Source of the DNA: G963665975 sp963665975
Lineage (GTDB): Bacteria; Bacteroidota; Rhodothermia; Rhodothermales; Bin80
Assembly: GCA_963665975.1 (NCBI GenBank)
Contig: OY762508.1
Coordinates: 2,356,001 to 2,420,000, forward strand
Direction of reading: 5' to 3'
DNA: 64,000 bases
The notes under the pieces were generated by a model. It saw only the letters and a list, made by a program, of their open reading frames with translations. It was not told the DNA's origin and made no database searches. Below, one piece after another: positions 35,708 through 44,176 of this stretch. Made by a program: the position numbers and the translations under genes. The stretch's first letter is position 1. Each line of letters starts with the position of its first letter.

Positions 35708-36838
35708 CTAGCAGGCGTGTCGGTACCCGCGGAACAGCACATCTTCGCCGACCCGATCCCAGGAGTGTTCCGCAAACGTCAGCGCGTCCGCCAGTTCGGT
35801 AACGCCGAATCCGTGAAACGACGGGAGGCCGGAACCCAGAATCCTGGGCGCCACGAACACGAACAGGCGGTCAACGAGATTCTCTCTCAAGAGCGCCGTG
35901 GCCAGTTGTGGACCGGCTTCCACCAGCAATGACAACAGTGGCAGGTTGTGGTGCCCACGGTCGCGTCCCAGGCTGTCCAGAATAGCGTGGAGGTCCAGGT
36001 GCCCGTCTTTCTCTCCGGGGATCATGAGAATACGGCCCCCGGCTTCCGCGAGCGCGCGCGCGTAGGGGGGTTCTGTCAGACCGACAATGGCCGTGGTATG
36101 GTCGGCGTGTTTATCCGAAAACACCTGCAGGCCTGGGGGCAATGCCCCGGCTCGGTCGAGGACATACCGGTGCGGTTGGTCGCCGGTTGTAAGGCGCACG
36201 GTTAGGGCGGGATCGTCCTGGAGGGCGGTGCCGCTGCCGATGAGCACACCGTCGTTTTCAGAACGCCATTTGTGGACGAGCGTGCGCGCTTTCTTCCCCG
36301 TAATCCAGCGCGAATTCCCGCTTACGCCGGCTATGCGTCCGTCGAGTGTCTGGGCAATCTTGAGGGTTACCAGGGGTCGTCCTGTAGCCACATGGTGCGC
36401 GAATGCCTCATTGATCCGCTTGCAGGCCGACTCCAGGACTCCGCCAGTAACTTCGACGCCCTGTTGGCGCAGGCGTGCGGCTCCGTGGGCGGCCATCGAA
36501 TTCGGGTCGGTCATGCCGAAGACCACGCGGGAGATGCCTTTCTTGAGAATGAGGTCGACGCACCTGGGAGTTTTTCCCACGTGATTGCAGGGTTCGAGAT
36601 TTACATACAGTGTCGCCGTGCGCAGCACGTCGCTGCCGTGGCGCCGTTCGACATCGCTGATGGCACGAGATTCTGCATGCCGACTGCCGAAGCGCACATG
36701 AAACCCCTCCCCGAGCAAATCTCCGTCCTGGCCGACGAGCAGCGCTCCAACCCTTGGGTTCGGAGATACGCGGCTCTGCCCCTTTGCGGCAAGCTTCAGG
36801 CAGCGCTGCATCCAATACTTGTCCCGGTCGGGGTGCAC
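35708..36838 (-). CDS. ribD: bifunctional riboflavin deaminase/reductase
   Basis: The 376-residue protein joins a deaminase domain to a reductase domain. The deaminase zinc site is HAES (His54, Glu56) and PCNHVGKTPRC (Cys84, Cys93). VSPNPRVGALLV is the usual N-terminal motif, and TLKIAQTLDGRIA with SRWITG opens the reductase half. RidD-type enzymes carry out steps two and three of riboflavin synthesis (deamination, then side-chain reduction). I start at GTG 36838, which gives the standard D-KYWMQRCL N-terminus; GTG near 36918 would add a proline-rich tail. ribE follows. Confidence 0.94.
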   Translation of the reverse strand: MHPDRDKYWMQRCLKLAAKGQSRVSPNPRVGALLVGQDGDLLGEGFHVRFGSRHAESRAISDVERRHGSDVLRTATLYVNLEPCNHVGKTPRCVDLILKKGISRVVFGMTDPNSMAAHGAARLRQQGVEVTGGVLESACKRINEAFAHHVATGRPLVTLKIAQTLDGRIAGVSGNSRWITGKKARTLVHKWRSENDGVLIGSGTALQDDPALTVRLTTGDQPHRYVLDRAGALPPGLQVFSDKHADHTTAIVGLTEPPYARALAEAGGRILMIPGEKDGHLDLHAILDSLGRDRGHHNLPLLSLLVEAGPQLATALLRENLVDRLFVFVAPRILGSGLPSFHGFGVTELADALTFAEHSWDRVGEDVLFRGYRHAC

Positions 36839-36980
36839 GGCTGATCTTGCTGGTGGGGGAGCTCGTTGTGCTGCCGGTGCATGAGCACACGGAGTCGGGT
36901 CAGGCGTCGCGCGAGACACATTGAAACGCCGCGCTGCGCAGGTGCGTTTCACACGCGTGCGATGCCATGCAACTGGGAGT

Positions 36981-37739
36981 ATGTTTTCAATCATTCGATC
37001 GGCTTGGACCTGGGCGGTGCTCATCGCGCTCATGATGCTCTGGGTGCCCCTGGTGGCCCTCGTGCGTTTGTTTGATCGGGACCCGGCGCGGTACGTCACG
37101 GGATTTGTGTTCCGCCGGTTGGGAATGACCATGACGAGGGTGAATCCTGCCTGGCGTATCCACGTTGAGGGCGAGACGAGCGTCGATCCCCGGTACCCAT
37201 ATGTCGTGGTGTGCAACCACCAGTCAATCGCGGACATTCCCATTATCAGTTGTCTCCCCTGGGAAATGAAATGGATTGCCAAGGCGGAACTCCTGAAGAT
37301 GCCGATATTGGGATGGATGATGCGATGGGTGGGGGACATTCCCGTCGATCGGGACAGCAGGTCAAGCGGTGTGCGCGTGCTGGTTGCTGCCCGGCAGTAC
37401 TTGAGAGACCGCTGTTCGGTGATTTTCTTTCCGGAGGGCACGCGTTCGCGCGACGGGCGCCTGTTTCCATTTTCGGATGGAGCATTCCGGCTTGCTATCA
37501 AGGCGCAGGTGCCCGTACTGCCGCTCGTTCTGGACGGTACGCACGGCGCGCTTCCCAAGGATAGTTGGAAATTTGGCACGGTGAGCGTAAAGCTGCGCGT
37601 CCTTGCGCCTGTACAAACGTCGGGCTTGCGGGCTGGCGATGCGCCGGTGCTGCGCGAGCAGGTCCGCTGCGCCATCGCTGCGGAGCTTGCCGCCTGGCGC
37701 AGGGTTTCCCCGGAACAGGTGCTGGCGGAAGACGGCTGA
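36981..37739 (+). CDS. plsC: 1-acyl-sn-glycerol-3-phosphate acyltransferase
   Basis: This 252-residue protein has an N-terminal membrane helix (about 9-29). The acyltransferase motifs are NHQSIAD (His80, Asp85) and FFPEGTRSRDG at 149-159. PlsC adds the second acyl chain to make phosphatidic acid at the inner membrane. The ATG at 36981 places the helix at the N-terminus. It diverges from ribD across about 140 bp and is followed after 48 bp by tRNA-Gln on the same strand. Confidence 0.93.
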   Translation: MFSIIRSAWTWAVLIALMMLWVPLVALVRLFDRDPARYVTGFVFRRLGMTMTRVNPAWRIHVEGETSVDPRYPYVVVCNHQSIADIPIISCLPWEMKWIAKAELLKMPILGWMMRWVGDIPVDRDSRSSGVRVLVAARQYLRDRCSVIFFPEGTRSRDGRLFPFSDGAFRLAIKAQVPVLPLVLDGTHGALPKDSWKFGTVSVKLRVLAPVQTSGLRAGDAPVLREQVRCAIAAELAAWRRVSPEQVLAEDG

Positions 37740-37787
37740 AATGAGCGGTAGGAAACAGAACGCCCCTGGCATGTTTTAACGCGCAAA

Positions 37788-37859
37788 TGCCCCGTAGCTT
37801 AATTGGCAGAGCGCCTGGCTCTGGACCAGGAGGTTCCAGGTTCGAATCCTGGCGGGGCA
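37788..37859 (+). tRNA. tRNA-Gln (anticodon CTG)
   Basis: A 72-nt cloverleaf can be folded. The acceptor stem TGCCCCG pairs with CGGGGCA. The D-arm starts GCTTAATTGG. The anticodon stem CCTGG/CCAGG carries the loop CTCTGGA, giving anticodon CTG (reads CAG, Gln). The T-arm is CCAGG TTCGAAT CCTGG. The CCA end is not encoded. No second tRNA is adjacent. Confidence 0.97.
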
Positions 37860-37873
37860 ACGGAGGGTTGTCG

Positions 37874-38644
37874 TTACGGTGAATTAGTCTTGTTCCTGAC
37901 CAGAACAGCCAGGATTCCTGCGTAGCGACGGCGGGTGCGTTCAAACCGGCCGAGCGCGGGGGCATGGAGCGTCGATATCGCTCCATCCAGATAAAGGGCA
38001 TTGGGACAACCCAGCCGGTCGCGAAAGAGTGTGGCAAAGTCATGGAAATTTACCGCGCCATTGGTAATTGCTAAGACTATCGTTCCGTCGGCACGCACGC
38101 CGATGCCACTTCGGAGCCGGCAGTTTCGGGATCCGTCCTGGAAGGCGGGGTGGATATCTCCATCGGACACCAGTAGCGGGCCGGACTGCAGGGCATAGAT
38201 TACCGCGTCCTCCTTTGCGTCAAAGACGGAGGCTTCGACAATCCGGGCGCCTTGACGGGTCAGGGTGAATATCCCGTTTGGTTTGAGGTAGAAATTGCCT
38301 TCGCCATCACGGAGGTTCAGCGGAACGGCGATCTGGCCCTTGTCGATGAAGAGTCCGGTAGGGACGTAGCCTGGCTCGTAGATTCCGCCATTGGTCAGAG
38401 CGACCAGGCTGTCGCCTTGCGCCAGGATCCAGTCTTCGACAGCGCCGAGCGTCAGGAAAGGATGGCCGTTGGGGTCTTTCCAATACAGGCGAATGCTATG
38501 AACGTCGGGGTCGACTACGAGGACATCGTAGGGTTGGCCTGGCTCGAGTACACAGGGACGGTTCTTAAGGGCCTGCCGTAGAGAGGAGCAGCCAGTCGCC
38601 ATGGCCAGGCACAGCAACAGTGTAATCCTTGTGGCAGAGAGCAT
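37874..38644 (-). CDS. phosphodiester glycosidase-like (DUF2233/NAGPA) lipoprotein
   Basis: The protein has about 256 residues with a lipoprotein signal ending AMATGC (Cys19). Family features are ALTNGGIYEPGYVPTGLFID, LQSGPLLVSDG and IVLAITNGAVNFHDFATLF, then ALYLDGAISTL. This is the fold of the phosphodiester glycosidase family that includes the lysosomal uncovering enzyme. Bacterial members may trim sugar phosphodiesters of the envelope. The ATG at 38644 gives the best signal peptide. It lies convergent with and 14 bp from tRNA-Gln. Confidence 0.83.
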   Translation of the reverse strand: MLSATRITLLLCLAMATGCSSLRQALKNRPCVLEPGQPYDVLVVDPDVHSIRLYWKDPNGHPFLTLGAVEDWILAQGDSLVALTNGGIYEPGYVPTGLFIDKGQIAVPLNLRDGEGNFYLKPNGIFTLTRQGARIVEASVFDAKEDAVIYALQSGPLLVSDGDIHPAFQDGSRNCRLRSGIGVRADGTIVLAITNGAVNFHDFATLFRDRLGCPNALYLDGAISTLHAPALGRFERTRRRYAGILAVLVRNKTNSP

Positions 38645-38729
38645 GGCCGCGTATGGTTTGCAAAGCCGGGTATGCACGGCGGTGGCAAGGGTTTCGCAGG
38701 TGGGAGGAGTTCCCGCTTTGCCAATAGGC

Positions 38730-38758
38730 TTGCTCTTGGGTGCGCGGCAGCGTATATA
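38730..38758 (+). promoter_or_regulatory. putative sigma70-type promoter of the MerR-like gene
   Basis: TTGCTC (38730-38735), a 17-bp spacer and TATATA (38753-38758) lie 38 bp before the ATG at 38797, in the divergent gap to the glycosidase-like gene. The spacing is ideal and the hexamers are each four of six to consensus. Pattern match only. Confidence 0.4.
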
Positions 38759-38796
38759 ACCGGAGCCTTCGATTTTTCTTGTACCGTTTTTCTGCT

Positions 38797-39405
38797 ATGT
38801 TCGATTCCCTGCTGCCCATTGCCGAGGCTGCCCGGCAGGTCGGCGTGCATCCGTCAACGCTGCGTCGTTGGGCGGACAGGGGCGATGTGTTGGTGGTAGT
38901 GACGCCAGGAGGCCATCGACGCTTTCCGCGTTCGGAAATCGATCGCGTGACGGCTCTTCGCTCGGGCGCCTTGCCCGGCCGTGTAGCGATTTCGGCCTTG
39001 GAGCACACGGCGCTTACGCACACGCGCGCCGAAATCGCACAACACGCGGACGAGCGCTGGATCACGCAACTGGACGAGCAGGACCGAGAGAAGCAGCGAC
39101 AGATGGGCCGGCACGTTATGGGACTGATGATGCAGTACGTATCGGTGCCGGATAATGGCGAGGACCTGCTGCAGGAGGCCTACCGCATAGGTCATTCCTA
39201 TGCCGCCATGGCCCAACGCACGAGCCTCGGGCTCAGCCAGACGCTGCAGGCACTGATGTTCTTCCGCGAAAACGTCATCGAATCGGTAGTGCTGGTCCCC
39301 GCCGGTGACCGAGCGCGACCGCGCGCTAGGGAGCGCCTCCTTCGGCGTGTGAACACGTTCCTGAATGCTGTGTTGTTGGGAGTCACCGAGTCTTACGAGC
39401 ATTGA
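38797..39405 (+). CDS. MerR-like transcriptional regulator with C-terminal helical sensor domain
   Basis: The 202-residue protein starts with a MerR/excisionase-type winged helix: PIAEAARQVGVHPSTLRRWA, then VVVTPGGHRRFPRSEID at about 33-49. The C-terminal 110 residues are helical (LLQEAYRIGHSYAAMAQRTS, then QTLQALMFFRENVIESVV). They resemble the RsbRD-N/RsbT-co-antagonist type of helical domain used for signal input. No metal-binding cysteine pair is present. The ATG at 38797 begins the domain cleanly. The target and signal are unknown. Confidence 0.82.
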   Translation: MFDSLLPIAEAARQVGVHPSTLRRWADRGDVLVVVTPGGHRRFPRSEIDRVTALRSGALPGRVAISALEHTALTHTRAEIAQHADERWITQLDEQDREKQRQMGRHVMGLMMQYVSVPDNGEDLLQEAYRIGHSYAAMAQRTSLGLSQTLQALMFFRENVIESVVLVPAGDRARPRARERLLRRVNTFLNAVLLGVTESYEH

Positions 39406-39425
39406 CAGGTAGCACTATACCATAA

Positions 39426-40061
39426 CTACGCGCCCTTATTGTATACGAGGATCTGCCACAGAAGTGTGTTGTGGCGGAATATCGGGACCAGCCCGCGCAT
39501 ACGGAGGAGGTGGTCTACCTCTTTTGGGACATGCACGAACGCCCGGAACGAGGAGCGGCGCAGGCGCAGCAGCGTATTGCATGTGGCAAATGCCATGCGT
39601 GTCCACCATGTGCGCCTCGGATATACCAGCCCATACAAATGTCGTGCACGGTCCGCGGAGCGTGTTACGAGGGCCTCCATATTCTGGTAGCAGCAGATGA
39701 CCCGGTCGAGCGTTACTATATCGGCGGCGCTGAGTTGGTCTGCAAGCGCCACAAAATCCCCATGGTGCGTCTCCAGGTGCTGCGCATGTCCCTGCCGTGC
39801 GGCTTCCTCGCGCGCGGCGTGCAAATAGGCCTGTGATGCATCCACGCCAACAGCATGTGCGGCGCCGGCCTGCAGGAGTGCGTGCTGCATGGCGCCAACG
39901 CCACCGCCAATATCGAGAAGGGTCCGGTCACGGACGCCAGCGTGCGTTAACGCGTCGATCAACATCTGCGCCGTGCGCACGGGGCCTTTCTTTCGATATC
40001 GACGCAGGTCTCTGGCTGCGACGCGCCGGTTAAACTGTGCTTCGCATCCGCACGTGGACAT
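39426..40061 (-). CDS. class I SAM-dependent methyltransferase
   Basis: The 211-residue protein has the glycine-rich SAM loop LLDIGGGVGAMQHALL at about residues 40-55 and the acidic ribose-binding strand AVGVDASQAYL. Motif IV is IVTLDRVICCYQNM. The overall pattern, including the C-terminal MRGLVPIFRHNTLLWQILVY, resembles small-molecule O-methyltransferases of the Mg-protoporphyrin (BchM-like) type, but no pigment gene is nearby, so the substrate is open. The ATG at 40061 is chosen because the longer frame upstream has no family character. It diverges from the ferredoxin reductase gene. Confidence 0.8.
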   Translation of the reverse strand: MSTCGCEAQFNRRVAARDLRRYRKKGPVRTAQMLIDALTHAGVRDRTLLDIGGGVGAMQHALLQAGAAHAVGVDASQAYLHAAREEAARQGHAQHLETHHGDFVALADQLSAADIVTLDRVICCYQNMEALVTRSADRARHLYGLVYPRRTWWTRMAFATCNTLLRLRRSSFRAFVHVPKEVDHLLRMRGLVPIFRHNTLLWQILVYNKGA

Positions 40062-40232
40062 GGGGTGACTCGCGATAGTCGAAAGCACCCTAAACGTCCA
40101 GAGCCCCTGCATTTGATCCATCCACGCGTCACGGCAGGACATTCTTGCGCGGTGGCGTCTTCAGTTATACCTTTAGCCGGTTCTTGTTGGACACGGCGCG
40201 ATCGGATCAGATGTCGCGCAATCAAAATAGAT

Positions 40233-41633
40233 ATGAAGGCAGCACCAGGCACTTCAGATCACCCGGTACGGATCGCAATTCTGGGGGCCGGGCCTGCCGG
40301 CTTCTATGCGGCAGGGCATCTGCTCAAACTGCCGCAAGTGGTAGAGATAGACCTGATCGATAAGTTACCGACGCCGTTTGGGCTCGTGCGCAGTGGGGTT
40401 GCTCCAGATCACCAGAAGATCAAGAATGTCACGCGGGTCTACGACAAGATCGCACGTTCGCCCGGGTTCAGGTTCTTTGGCAATGTGGAATACGGGAAGC
40501 ACATCATGCTGGAGGACCTCAAGCGGCACTACCACCAGATATATTTTTCCACGGGAGCGCAGATCGACCGGAGGCTCGGCATTGAGGGCGAGGATCTGGC
40601 GCGCAGCTACTCAGCCACGGATTTCGTGGCCTGGTACAATGGCCATCCGGACTACCGGCACATGCACTTCGATCTGTCACGCGAGTGTATAGCCGTCGTC
40701 GGCGTCGGCAATGTCGCGGTGGACGTGAGTCGCATATTTTGTCGCACGATTGAGGAGTTGGAGCGGACTGATATTGCCGACTACGCCTTGGAGGCGCTTG
40801 CAAACAGCAGGGTAAAAGAGATCTATATGTTGGGTCGTCGTGGTCCCGCGCAGGCAGCTTTTACCAACCCTGAGGCCAAGGAGCTCGGTGCAATGATAGG
40901 GGCGGATGCCTATGTGTTGCCAGAGGAGGCTGCACTGGATCCTCTTTCCCGGGCTATTTTCGAGCAGCAGACTGACCGTGCGACGGCGAAGAAGGTGGCG
41001 ATGATAGAGGAGTTTTCCAGGAAGCAGCCCACGGGCAAGCCGCGGCGGCTTACGATTCGCTTTTTGGTGTCGCCGGTCGCATTCCAGGATGACGGCGAAG
41101 GCGGCGTGGGTGGCGTGCGCCTGGTCAAGAATGAATTATATGAATCCGAAGATGGCCGTTTGCGGCCGCGGGCTACGGACAGGAGAGAAGAGTTGCCTGC
41201 GGAGGTTGTATTTCGCAGTGTCGGCTATCGCGGGGTGGCTCTCCCGGGATTGCCGTTCCATGATGCATGGGGCGTTGTGCCGAATGAACATGGCCGCGTG
41301 ATCAATCCCGAGAATGGAGAATGCGTGCGCGGCGTGTATGTCGGGGGATGGATAAAGCGCGGGCCAACCGGTGTCATCGGGACGAATAAGCCGGATGCTC
41401 TGGATACGGTCCGGGCGATGCGGGAGGATCAGGAAACGGGACAATGTATTGATCCCATAGAGCCTGGAGCGATGGAGGCGGAAGAAACTATTAAAGCGCG
41501 CCAGGCGCAGTTTGTTACATGGGAGGATTGGGAGCGTATTAATGCAGTGGAGGTCGCTCGCGGGCAGGCGGTGGGAAGGCCTCGCATAAAGTTTACGCGG
41601 ACGGAGGATATGCTCGCGATGCTCGGGAGCTAG
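40233..41633 (+). CDS. FprA-type ferredoxin-NADP+ reductase (adrenodoxin-reductase family)
   Basis: The 466-residue flavoprotein has an FAD-binding dinucleotide fold (AILGAGPAGFYAAGHLL, residues 14-30) and the family signature PTPFGLVRSGVAPDHQKIKNV. The NADP fold AVVGVGNVAVDVSRIF follows, with MLGRRGPAQAAFT. GWIKRGPTGVIGTNKPDA is the C-terminal FAD motif. These enzymes pass electrons between NADPH and ferredoxins; a 7Fe ferredoxin gene is found at 62.7 kb. The ATG at 40233 places the first glycine loop at the normal distance. Confidence 0.93.
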   Translation: MKAAPGTSDHPVRIAILGAGPAGFYAAGHLLKLPQVVEIDLIDKLPTPFGLVRSGVAPDHQKIKNVTRVYDKIARSPGFRFFGNVEYGKHIMLEDLKRHYHQIYFSTGAQIDRRLGIEGEDLARSYSATDFVAWYNGHPDYRHMHFDLSRECIAVVGVGNVAVDVSRIFCRTIEELERTDIADYALEALANSRVKEIYMLGRRGPAQAAFTNPEAKELGAMIGADAYVLPEEAALDPLSRAIFEQQTDRATAKKVAMIEEFSRKQPTGKPRRLTIRFLVSPVAFQDDGEGGVGGVRLVKNELYESEDGRLRPRATDRREELPAEVVFRSVGYRGVALPGLPFHDAWGVVPNEHGRVINPENGECVRGVYVGGWIKRGPTGVIGTNKPDALDTVRAMREDQETGQCIDPIEPGAMEAEETIKARQAQFVTWEDWERINAVEVARGQAVGRPRIKFTRTEDMLAMLGS

Positions 41634-42002
41634 CGACAGGGTGGAGGGGAAGGATCGTAATGGAATCGTTCGATAGGTGTGCAGAAGAGCCAGCCGTGGC
41701 TCCGTATTTCTCGTCTTCCGCGGCACGCAAGCGCGATACCAAAACGGGGAAGGTTTCGTGCATCGAACCATGTGCATTGCTGGAATCCTCCGGCGTGTGG
41801 CACCGCATGTGAGTCGCAGCGCAGCAGCGGTTGGGTAAGGCTTTGATGTCGCGAACACCAGGGCAAGAATAAAAAACATGATATGGATACATATTTTTTG
41901 CACATTATGCGCAATACGTGTATATTACATTTATGATGATCGGGATTCTCCGTCAATCGTCAACATTAGCTACATCCGCTGATAACCACAGACTCCGCAA
42001 CC
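41634..42002. other. intergenic region with AT-rich promoter zone
   Basis: 369 bp between the reductase gene and the histidine kinase gene. No convincing coding frame was seen; the open frames on the minus strand here are mirror frames of the reductase gene. The last 100 bp are markedly AT-rich and contain the promoter listed separately. Confidence 0.7.
41898..41926 (+). promoter_or_regulatory. strong sigma70-type promoter of the two-component pair
   Basis: TTGCAC (41898-41903), exactly 17 bp, then TATATT (41921-41926). Both hexamers are five of six and four of six to consensus and sit in an AT-rich patch. The predicted start is about 41933, leaving a leader of about 70 nt before the ATG at 42003. 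Confidence 0.55.
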
Positions 42003-42758
42003 ATGCCCCTTTCTGCAAGCCCGATGCGCTCCCAACACAGCCCACGTCGGCAACACCCGCTACCTTCCGTTCCACGCCATAGGATGGCTGTCCTGTCGCA
42101 CGACATAAAAACGCCGTTAACCGCCATACAGCTTTATAACAGTCTTCTGAGCGAAATGGGGCCTGAGGACCCCGATCGAGCGGCGTATCACAGGATCATC
42201 GATGATCAGGTGGCCTGGCTGGCCCACATGGCGGACACCGTGTTGGGTGGCGCGAAGCAGGGTAACCCCGGGGCAGGCCTTACCGAGCTGCTGAAGAATA
42301 CCGCCTGTGTTTATCACCGTCTGCACGCTGGCAGAGGCTACTCGTTCGTCCTGGAGGTACCTGATCATCTGGCTGCGGTTACGGTCGACAGGTGTGCGAT
42401 TGAACGTGTTTTGAATAACCTTCTTGATAACGCAATCAAGTACAGCATTCCGCACACAATTCGCATTCGCGCATCGGAGGAGTACCGTGGGCTTGAGCGT
42501 TTTGTGGCCATTGAAGTCACAGATCGTGGGCGGGGTATCGATCGACGGTTTCTCGGACGCATTTTCGAGCCACAGTACCGCGTCGATCCCAACGGTGAGA
42601 TCGCAGGCAGCGGCCTTGGGCTGGCCATTGTGCGCGACATTGTTGAAACGCGAGGCGGCCGACTGGAGGTCGCAACGGCCTTGGGCGAGGGTTCGACGTT
42701 TCGCTTCCTACTTCCTACAGCATTCCAAACCCAGCACAACCATGCGTTCGCGTTATAA
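42003..42758 (+). CDS. cytosolic sensor histidine kinase without input domain
   Basis: The 251-residue protein goes straight into the dimerisation helix: phospho-accepting His33 in LSHDIKTPLTAIQL. The ATPase domain is complete, with the N box NNLLDNAIKYS, G1 DRGRGID, the F box IFEPQYRVDP and G2 GSGLGLAIV. There is no membrane helix, PAS, GAF or receiver domain; the N-terminal 28 residues are basic and proline-rich. The signal must come through another protein or the dimerisation domain itself. It overlaps the response regulator gene by 17 bp, so they form one cotranslated pair. Confidence 0.92.
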   Translation: MPLSASPMRSQHSPRRQHPLPSVPRHRMAVLSHDIKTPLTAIQLYNSLLSEMGPEDPDRAAYHRIIDDQVAWLAHMADTVLGGAKQGNPGAGLTELLKNTACVYHRLHAGRGYSFVLEVPDHLAAVTVDRCAIERVLNNLLDNAIKYSIPHTIRIRASEEYRGLERFVAIEVTDRGRGIDRRFLGRIFEPQYRVDPNGEIAGSGLGLAIVRDIVETRGGRLEVATALGEGSTFRFLLPTAFQTQHNHAFAL

Positions 42759-43488
42759 CTCATTACGAAGAACCTTTCAGGATGCGTCTCCGCGTGTTTT
42801 CCTTGCCGAAGACGAGTGGTATACAGCCAACGGCATTCGAAATCTTTTTGGCCGCGCGGGATACCTAGTCTTTTCTACGGAAAACGGTAGTGATGCCGTC
42901 CGCCTGCTAATGGCTGATGCCGAATACGACGTCGCCCTCCTCGACGTAACGATGCCTGGGATGGACGGCTTCGAAGTATTGACCCGAGTCCGTGGAGCGG
43001 GCGTTATGACGCCGATCATCATGCTAACGGGACGGGCGACCGAGACTGATCGCGTGCGGGGGTTGGGGCTGGGCGCTGACGACTACCTGGCAAAGCCATT
43101 TAGTGGTCAGGAGTTACTGGCTCGCGCCAAGGCCGTACGTCGGCGGGGTCGTGGGGCAAGCCTGTTACCGAAGAAAATCCGGGTTGGTGATGTCATAGCG
43201 GATTTTGAAAGTTTTGCAGCACGACGTGCTGACGAATCGATACACTTTACTCCACTTGAATGGGCGGTACTGCGACATATGGCGCACCGCAAGGGCAAGG
43301 CGGTTTCGCGGGAGGAGTTTAACGTGGAAGTGTTGAAGATCCCTGCTGACATCGAAACACGAACGATAGACCGGCATGCCTATGCGTTGCGGCGTAAGAT
43401 TGAGGGTAATCGACAGAAGCCGCGCCATGTGCTTAGCGTGACTGCTGTTGGCTACCGGCTGGCGGATTTTGAGGTATTGGAATACTAG
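42742..43488 (+). CDS. OmpR/PhoB-family response regulator
   Basis: The 248-residue protein has a receiver domain with the acidic pocket EDE (23-25), phospho-acceptor Asp68 in ALLDVTMPGMDG and Lys118 in DDYLAKPF. The C-terminal winged helix is of the OmpR type (HFTPLEWAVLRHMAHRKGKAV, then RTIDRHAYALRRKIEG). It starts within the end of the kinase gene and is its evident partner. No target operator can be named. Confidence 0.94.
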   Translation: MRSRYNSLRRTFQDASPRVFLAEDEWYTANGIRNLFGRAGYLVFSTENGSDAVRLLMADAEYDVALLDVTMPGMDGFEVLTRVRGAGVMTPIIMLTGRATETDRVRGLGLGADDYLAKPFSGQELLARAKAVRRRGRGASLLPKKIRVGDVIADFESFAARRADESIHFTPLEWAVLRHMAHRKGKAVSREEFNVEVLKIPADIETRTIDRHAYALRRKIEGNRQKPRHVLSVTAVGYRLADFEVLEY

Positions 43489-43502
43489 TGGAAGCGCCAA
43501 GC

Positions 43503-43516
43503 CGCGGGATCCCGCG
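43503..43516 (+). terminator. GC-rich palindrome just after the response regulator
   Basis: CGCGGGATCCCGCG is a perfect 14-bp palindrome starting 15 bp after the stop codon. It can form a 5-bp GC stem with a GATC loop, but no clear T-run follows, so it is only a possible terminator. Confidence 0.3.
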
Positions 43517-43678
43517 CTATCGATTTCGCTATGGAATTGCCAGAACAAGAATTGGAAGCTGATTCCCTGGGAAATCAAGCATTTGCTGCTGGGTCGACAA
43601 GTAATCGGTCCATTGCAGCGACTGCCAGCTGCTCCTCTTCCCTGGCCAAACTTGCCGCAATCACTCCCAACAGGCGCC

Positions 43679-44176
43679 TTAGTTATGACCGCCTTCGCCG
43701 CCATGCTCGTCTCGCCCGACTTCTGCATGGGGAGTCCAGCCGTCAAAGCTCGTATCCTTGGCTTCCAACTTGACGGCTCTTTGCTGACCGGGGGCTAGGT
43801 CGCCCGGTGTTGTGGGGCCGAGTTCGATGCCATTCGACAAATGAACCTCAACACGAACGCTATTCAAGGTTTGGCTCGTGGTGTTTTCTACAATGCCTGT
43901 GAAGGAATTGTCTTCCGCATCGTAGGCAATGACGAGCCGGACACCTTTTCGGACGACATCGTAGGTCTCATCCAGGGCATACTCTTCACCTGACTCTTCA
44001 CCTGACTCTTCGCCGCCTTCCTCTCCATGCCCTCTCTCACTTCCATGCTCCCCTTGCCCCTCAGAGGTGGTTGCTGCGGATTCATGCTCACCGGATTCGG
44101 ACGTGCCAGCACATCCTGCACTAACTGTGACGAACAGGATTACAAACGCGGCAATCGATCGTTGACAGAATCGCAT
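43679..44176 (-). CDS. acidic/His-rich lipoprotein with FxLYD-like domain
   Basis: The 165-residue protein has a lipoprotein signal ending VTVSAGC. A low-complexity stretch of G, E, S and H follows (GEHGSERGHGEEGGEESGEE; about 40-62), then a compact beta domain, NSFTGIVENTTSQTLNSVRV with GDLAPGQ, like the FxLYD fold. The tail DEHGGEGGHN repeats the His/Glu pattern. The many His and Glu residues suggest metal binding, which is an inference. The ATG at 44176 has a good ribosome site (GAAGGAG, 9 nt before). It converges with the two-component pair. Confidence 0.78.
   Translation of the reverse strand: MRFCQRSIAAFVILFVTVSAGCAGTSESGEHESAATTSEGQGEHGSERGHGEEGGEESGEESGEEYALDETYDVVRKGVRLVIAYDAEDNSFTGIVENTTSQTLNSVRVEVHLSNGIELGPTTPGDLAPGQQRAVKLEAKDTSFDGWTPHAEVGRDEHGGEGGHN

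Noticed and set aside
35708..37786. 692-codon minus frame spanning ribD and beyond as one fusion gene
   Set aside because: Only the last 376 codons match RibD; the first part is antisense to plsC and has no family features.
41136..41903. Long minus frame opposite the ferredoxin reductase gene
   Set aside because: It mirrors the well-supported FprA-type gene and its product is rich in R, P, H and L with no domain.
43531..43773. 80-codon plus frame after the response regulator
   Set aside because: It overlaps the lipoprotein gene on the other strand, and composition and lack of a ribosome site argue against coding.
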